Shown piece by piece: positions 60,515 to 64,000 of a stretch of DNA of 64,000 nucleotides. Source of the stretch: Anoxybacillus amylolyticus (GTDB taxonomy: Bacteria > Bacillota > Bacilli > Bacillales > Anoxybacillaceae); the NCBI RefSeq assembly GCF_001634285.1, contig NZ_CP015438.1, positions 1,810,001 through 1,874,000 on the forward strand, written 5' to 3'. The notes beneath the pieces are model-generated. The model was not told where the DNA came from and searched no databases. It saw only the letters and a program-made list of their open reading frames with translations. How positions within the stretch are numbered: position 1 is the stretch's first letter; each line of letters starts with the position of its first letter. Made by a program: the position numbers and the translations under genes.

Positions 60515-61279
60515 ATGATGGGAAGATTCACAGGAAGAGTAGCCTTCGTCACCGGCGGAAGTAGAGGGATTGGCAAAGCGATTGTCGAACAGTTTGCCAA
60601 AGAAGGAGCAAACATTGCATTCGTTGATTTAAACGAAGAGGCGCTGCGCGAAACGGCAGCGGAACTAAAAGAAAAGGGCTATGCCGTCTATGCGAAAGTA
60701 GCGGACGTTACCGATGCTATGCAAGTCGAAACCGTAGTACAAGAAATTGTCGATGCGTTCGGGGCAGTGGACATTCTTGTCAACAACGCCGGCGTCATCC
60801 GTGATAACTTGTTGTTTAAAATGACGGATGCCGATTGGGAAACGGTCATGAACGTTCATTTAAAAGGGGCTTTTTATTGTGCGCGCGCCGTACAAAAATA
60901 TATGGTCGAGCGCAAATACGGACGCATCATTAACATTTCGTCTACTTCCGCACTCGGTAACCGCGGACAAGCGAACTACGCTACCGCAAAGGCGGGGCTG
61001 CAAGGGTTTACGAAAACGTTGGCGATTGAACTAGGCAAATACGGCATTACGACGAACGCCGTTGCGCCTGGATTTATCGAAACGGACATGACGAAAGCAA
61101 CCGCAGAACGCATCGGCATTTCCTTCGATGAACTTGTGCAAGCAAGCATCGCGCACATTCCGGTTGGAAGAAGCGGGAAGCCAGCGGATGTCGCCCATGC
61201 TGTCGCATTTTTTGCCGATGAAAAATCATCGTTTATTAACGGTCAAGTACTTTACGTGGCGGGTGGACCGAAGACATAA
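60515..61279 (+). CDS. fabG: 3-oxoacyl-ACP/CoA reductase, FabG-like SDR
   Basis: 254 residues. NAD(P) loop TGGSRGIG (residues 12-19), NNAG, catalytic Ser in NISSTSA, and Tyr/Lys in NYATAKAG. Reduces or oxidises 3-hydroxy/3-oxoacyl thioesters; the operon suggests (3R)-hydroxyacyl-CoA. GGAGG before the ATG. Confidence 0.9.
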   Translation: MMGRFTGRVAFVTGGSRGIGKAIVEQFAKEGANIAFVDLNEEALRETAAELKEKGYAVYAKVADVTDAMQVETVVQEIVDAFGAVDILVNNAGVIRDNLLFKMTDADWETVMNVHLKGAFYCARAVQKYMVERKYGRIINISSTSALGNRGQANYATAKAGLQGFTKTLAIELGKYGITTNAVAPGFIETDMTKATAERIGISFDELVQASIAHIPVGRSGKPADVAHAVAFFADEKSSFINGQVLYVAGGPKT

Positions 61280-61367
61280 GAAAAGCCAAGTGGATCGGGT
61301 AGCTCTCGAAGCCAAACGTTCTTCCAACATAAATCTTTTTATCCGATGAAATAAGGGGGCGAGTTTG

Positions 61368-61817
61368 ATGTTTGCCGAACATGTGGGCAAATGCTCAAAG
61401 AAAGTAAAAAATGTTGTCGAAAGAGGAGCGGTGAAAAAATTTGCCGAAGCGATCGGCGATCTTCATCCGATTTACTGGGAGGAAGAAACGGGCAAAAATT
61501 CTCGCTATCAAACAAATATTGCCCCGCCAACATTTCCGCGCGTGTTTGATTATGGTGTAATTGAAGGGTTGAATCTTCCGGCGAAAGGGCTTATTCACGG
61601 TGAACAGTCCTTTCATTATAACCGACCTCTTTTGGTTGGGGAAGAGCTGTTTTGTTATGCGAAAGTGGAAAGCTATGACGAAAAGCAAAGCAGCATGGGG
61701 AATATCGGACGGCTAGTCATTACAAGCTACGGGGAAGATGTGTCAGGAAATATCATTTTCACTTCTACAGCGACGATTCTTCTTACAGAAGCGGTCAGAA
61801 AGGCGATGATAGTATGA
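61368..61817 (+). CDS. MaoC/HadA-like hydratase subunit, non-catalytic type
   Basis: 149 residues, hot-dog fold of the FAS1-dehydratase/HadA type. Where MaoC enzymes have a D-x4-H dyad this one reads GDLHPIYWEE, lacking the His at the expected place. Overlaps the next gene by 4 bp (ATGA). Together they look like the HadA-HadB heterodimer known from mycobacterial fatty-acid synthesis. Confidence 0.82.
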   Translation: MFAEHVGKCSKKVKNVVERGAVKKFAEAIGDLHPIYWEEETGKNSRYQTNIAPPTFPRVFDYGVIEGLNLPAKGLIHGEQSFHYNRPLLVGEELFCYAKVESYDEKQSSMGNIGRLVITSYGEDVSGNIIFTSTATILLTEAVRKAMIV

Positions 61818-62257
61818 CTAAACTAGTTGCATTACAAGTCGGTCATTCTTTAGAGGAAATCCAGTTACCCCCTGTATCAAGACTCGATTTAATTCAATAT
61901 GCCGGGGCCTCGGGAGATTACAACCCGATCCATACGATTGAAGAAGAAGCGAAAAAGGCAGGGCTGCCGGGGATTATTGCGCACGGCATGTGGACAATGG
62001 GCAACCTCGCCAAATTATTCACCCCGTATGTCCAACAAGGCTTTATCCAAGACTATTCGGTTCGATTTAAAGGCATGGTCTTTCTCGGTGACGTCATTAC
62101 CCTTCACGCCACGTTAACCGAAAAAACAGACGGCCATCTTCGCTTTCGCGTCGCTGCCACTAACCAAAACGGCAACGACGTTATTCAAGGGGAAGTGGTG
62201 GTTGCTTTATACGACCGCGAAGATCGCACAAGCTTCACCGAGGAGGAAACGCCTTAG
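61814..62257 (+). CDS. MaoC/HadB-like (R)-hydratase, catalytic subunit
   Basis: 147 residues with the hydratase-2 motif ASGDYNPIHTIEEEAK (catalytic Asp and His) and GLPGIIAHGMWTMG. Expected to hydrate trans-2-enoyl thioesters to (3R)-hydroxyacyl thioesters or the reverse, with the HadA-like partner binding the chain. Confidence 0.87.
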   Translation: MTKLVALQVGHSLEEIQLPPVSRLDLIQYAGASGDYNPIHTIEEEAKKAGLPGIIAHGMWTMGNLAKLFTPYVQQGFIQDYSVRFKGMVFLGDVITLHATLTEKTDGHLRFRVAATNQNGNDVIQGEVVVALYDREDRTSFTEEETP

Positions 62258-62304
62258 ACCGATGGCGCATGGAGTGAGACAGCTACCCAATCGTAAAATT
62301 CGTT

Positions 62305-62343
62305 AAAAAATCTCGATTCCTCAGACGGAATCGGGATTTTTTT
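62305..62343 (+). terminator. Terminator of the acyl-CoA operon
   Basis: AAAAAATCTCGATTCC-TCAGAC-GGAATCGGGATTTTTTT. Confidence 0.9.
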
Positions 62344-62415
62344 GGGTCGCTATATGTGACGAGACGCACTACAGCGACGACTGGTTTATGATTGAATATT
62401 AGTGGGGGGAAGAAC

Positions 62416-62916
62416 ATGGTCTATTACATTTGGCTTGCCGTTAACGGCTTGCTTCTTATCTTTTCGTTGCTTTTTATTTGGGTGTTTCGTCCGTATGATT
62501 CCACGACCGTACTAGCAGGAAAATTGCTCGCGCAACTAGCCATTCTTTTGTTTTTTATCAACGTCAATATGTACTTTATTTTTCTTGTCATCCGCAAATC
62601 GAAAGTTCGGCGTGTGAAGGTCACGTTAAGCAAACGAGCAAGAACTATGATGAAAGCGCACATCTCGCTAGCGCTAGCCGGTGCGAGCATGATTTTGCTT
62701 CACGGCATAGTCATGATATGGAAATTAGGAGCGACCATCGGGTTTATCCATCCGAAAATGGTCACTGGGTATGGGAGTATCGGCTTACTAGCCATCACAC
62801 TGTTTGCTGGATTTCTTCGCCATCGCAAAGCGTCCCGGTTTAGAAGAAAGTTTCATCTTATCACCGCCATGCTGTTTGCGTGTTTGTTTCTCATCCATTT
62901 ATTTTGGTCGATATAG
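62416..62916 (+). CDS. Four-to-five-TM membrane protein, cytochrome b561-like
   Basis: 166 residues from ATG 62416 (GGGGGGAAG upstream). Five hydrophobic segments. His residues lie in membrane-facing places (KAHISLALAG, ILLHGIVM, RKFHLITAML, FLIHLFW), spaced as possible haem ligands of a b561/ferric-reductase-like fold. Haem binding is inferred from this pattern only. Confidence 0.7.
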   Translation: MVYYIWLAVNGLLLIFSLLFIWVFRPYDSTTVLAGKLLAQLAILLFFINVNMYFIFLVIRKSKVRRVKVTLSKRARTMMKAHISLALAGASMILLHGIVMIWKLGATIGFIHPKMVTGYGSIGLLAITLFAGFLRHRKASRFRRKFHLITAMLFACLFLIHLFWSI

Positions 62917-63283
62917 GAGGAAGAAACGAGGGGATAATGGCTCTTTTAACGACATACAAGAACCGGCAAGTTTTTCTTTGAGGTCTACAAAGATTGTATC
63001 GAAATAATCATTTCACATGTAAGGATAATTTGCGTGTGCTCAACTTTCGTATGAAAAAAGTTAGAAAAATAAAAAAAATCAAGTTATTTGGATTTTCACT
63101 GAAACAGTAGTAAAATGGAAATGCAATCGGTTTATCACTATGAATATGTTGTAAAATAAAAATCCACCGTTTTTTGAAATCATAACAACTCCCCTATTGT
63201 ATAATACTTTTTTCATATGGGAGCTGCTAAAAAACGGCATTTATCGTGTAAAGCGATTTATTAGCTTTGGAGGGTATTCAAAC
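62917..63283 (+). promoter_or_regulatory. odhA upstream region
   Basis: 367 bp without a gene. TATAAT at 63200-63205 is preceded by no good -35 at normal distance; it lies between CTCCC and GGGAG and, further out, CCGTTTTTT and AAAAAACGG, a broken dyad around the promoter that could be a regulator site. An ATG-proximal GGAGGG precedes odhA. The rest is AT-rich with no clear structure. Confidence 0.4.
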
Positions 63284-64000
63284 ATGAACACGAATGAAAG
63301 TTTCAGAAATCCATGGGAAAAGTTTCACGGTCCAAATCTTGGATACGTCATGGAAATGTACGAGCGGTATTTACAAGATCCAAGTCTGGTTGATCCAGAA
63401 TTGAAAGACTTGTTTGACCGCTGGGGACCGCCTGAAATACAGGATGTGAACGATGCTGTTGATCAGAAATATTTTGCGCAGCACACTAATGTACGTGCGA
63501 ACTTGTTAGAAAAATATGTTCAGGCAATCAAATTGGCTGATGATATCCGTACTTTCGGGCATTTAGATGCTCAAATCAATCCGCTGGAAACAACTGAAAA
63601 AGATTCGAACCATCTCGATCTTCAACCGTTCGGACTAACGGAAGAAGATTTAAAATCGATTCCTGCTTCGATTATTAGTGCGTATTTGCCTAGCTATATG
63701 CAAAATGGGCTTGAAGCGATTCAATATTTAAAAACGGTTTATACATCGAAACTAGCGTTTGAATTTGGACATGTTCAAAATATTGAGGAAAAAAACTGGC
63801 TATTACAAATGGTCGAGTCAGGCAGCTATATCCCTTCGATCTCGAATGCGAAGAAAATGGAACTGTTAAAACGGCTCACAGAAGTGGAAGTGTTTGAGCA
63901 ATTTTTGCACCGGACATTCGTCGGTCAAAAACGTTTTTCAATTGAAGGGGTTGATACGCTAGTACCATTGCTTGATGAGATTATTTCAGAATCTGTACAA
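63284..64000 (+). CDS. odhA: 2-oxoglutarate dehydrogenase E1 component, 5' part
   Basis: 239 codons visible, open at the window edge. The N-terminus PWEKFHGPNLGYVMEMYERY and the later FLHRTFVGQKRFSIEGVDT are typical of OdhA/SucA. The thiamine-diphosphate site lies beyond the window. E1 decarboxylates 2-oxoglutarate in the TCA cycle. ATG 63284 has GGAGGG 9 bases upstream. Confidence 0.93.
   Translation, partial: MNTNESFRNPWEKFHGPNLGYVMEMYERYLQDPSLVDPELKDLFDRWGPPEIQDVNDAVDQKYFAQHTNVRANLLEKYVQAIKLADDIRTFGHLDAQINPLETTEKDSNHLDLQPFGLTEEDLKSIPASIISAYLPSYMQNGLEAIQYLKTVYTSKLAFEFGHVQNIEEKNWLLQMVESGSYIPSISNAKKMELLKRLTEVEVFEQFLHRTFVGQKRFSIEGVDTLVPLLDEIISESVQ

Overview
The window looks like chromosome from a moderately thermophilic, endospore-forming member of the Bacillaceae, of the Anoxybacillus/Geobacillus type. 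The reasons are strong AGGAGG-type ribosome sites, many GTG/TTG starts, two spore-germinant receptor operons, an ADH-T type alcohol dehydrogenase, a Bacillus yngJ-I-H-HB-G-F-E leucine-degradation operon and the start of odhA. This is judged from sequence features only; no database search was run. No rRNA, tRNA or CRISPR array was seen.

Layout. 0-7.3 kb: three MFS exporters, threonine deaminase, a three-gene cluster of small proteins, a fatty-acid-hydroxylase-like membrane protein and a flavin reductase. 7.4-16.1 kb: a TetR regulator and the seven-gene yng operon, from acyl-CoA dehydrogenase through methylcrotonyl-CoA carboxylase to HMG-CoA lyase, behind two palindromic operators. 16.1-19.7 kb: a probable IS605-type remnant, a MarR/HlyD/EmrB efflux operon and two small Bacillus proteins. 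19.7-28.3 kb: two identical 1,365 bp IS copies in the same orientation. The first sits in the last codons of a germination gene (order B-A-C); the second splits the second gene of a DMT (EamA) exporter pair. The pair is preceded by a leader peptide and four complementary arms that look like an erm-type translational attenuator. 28.3-35.6 kb: a KinB-like sporulation kinase, a YtrA-like GntR/ABC operon and a CadC-CadA metal-efflux unit whose repressor is frameshifted. 35.6-42.3 kb: a second germinant receptor operon (A-C-B, with a divergent small D-like subunit), then a PAS-PP2C phosphatase, RsbW-like kinase and RsbV-like antagonist. 42.4-52.2 kb: alcohol dehydrogenase, a heterodimeric ABC exporter, MOSC, thioredoxin-like and cold-shock proteins, a second-type glutamine synthetase and an MBL hydrolase. 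52.2-59.2 kb: SGNH hydrolase-ABC genes, a NUDIX hydrolase, a DMT exporter with divergent LysR, and an ArsR/SRPBCC operon. 59.3-64 kb: a second acyl-CoA dehydrogenase-FabG-MaoC-MaoC operon, a membrane protein and the 5' part of odhA.

How it fits together. The two acyl-CoA operons (8.2 kb and 59.3 kb) carry operators of the same pattern, ACYRACYAGTYGGT, so the TetR protein at 7.4 kb may control both. Sporulation and germination are represented by the kinase, both receptor operons and a sigma-G-like promoter. Export functions are very frequent (MFS, DMT, ABC, LysE, P-type ATPase) and often sit behind their own local regulator or RNA structure. The most novel-looking signal is the leader-peptide attenuator in front of the EamA pair (24,922-25,091).
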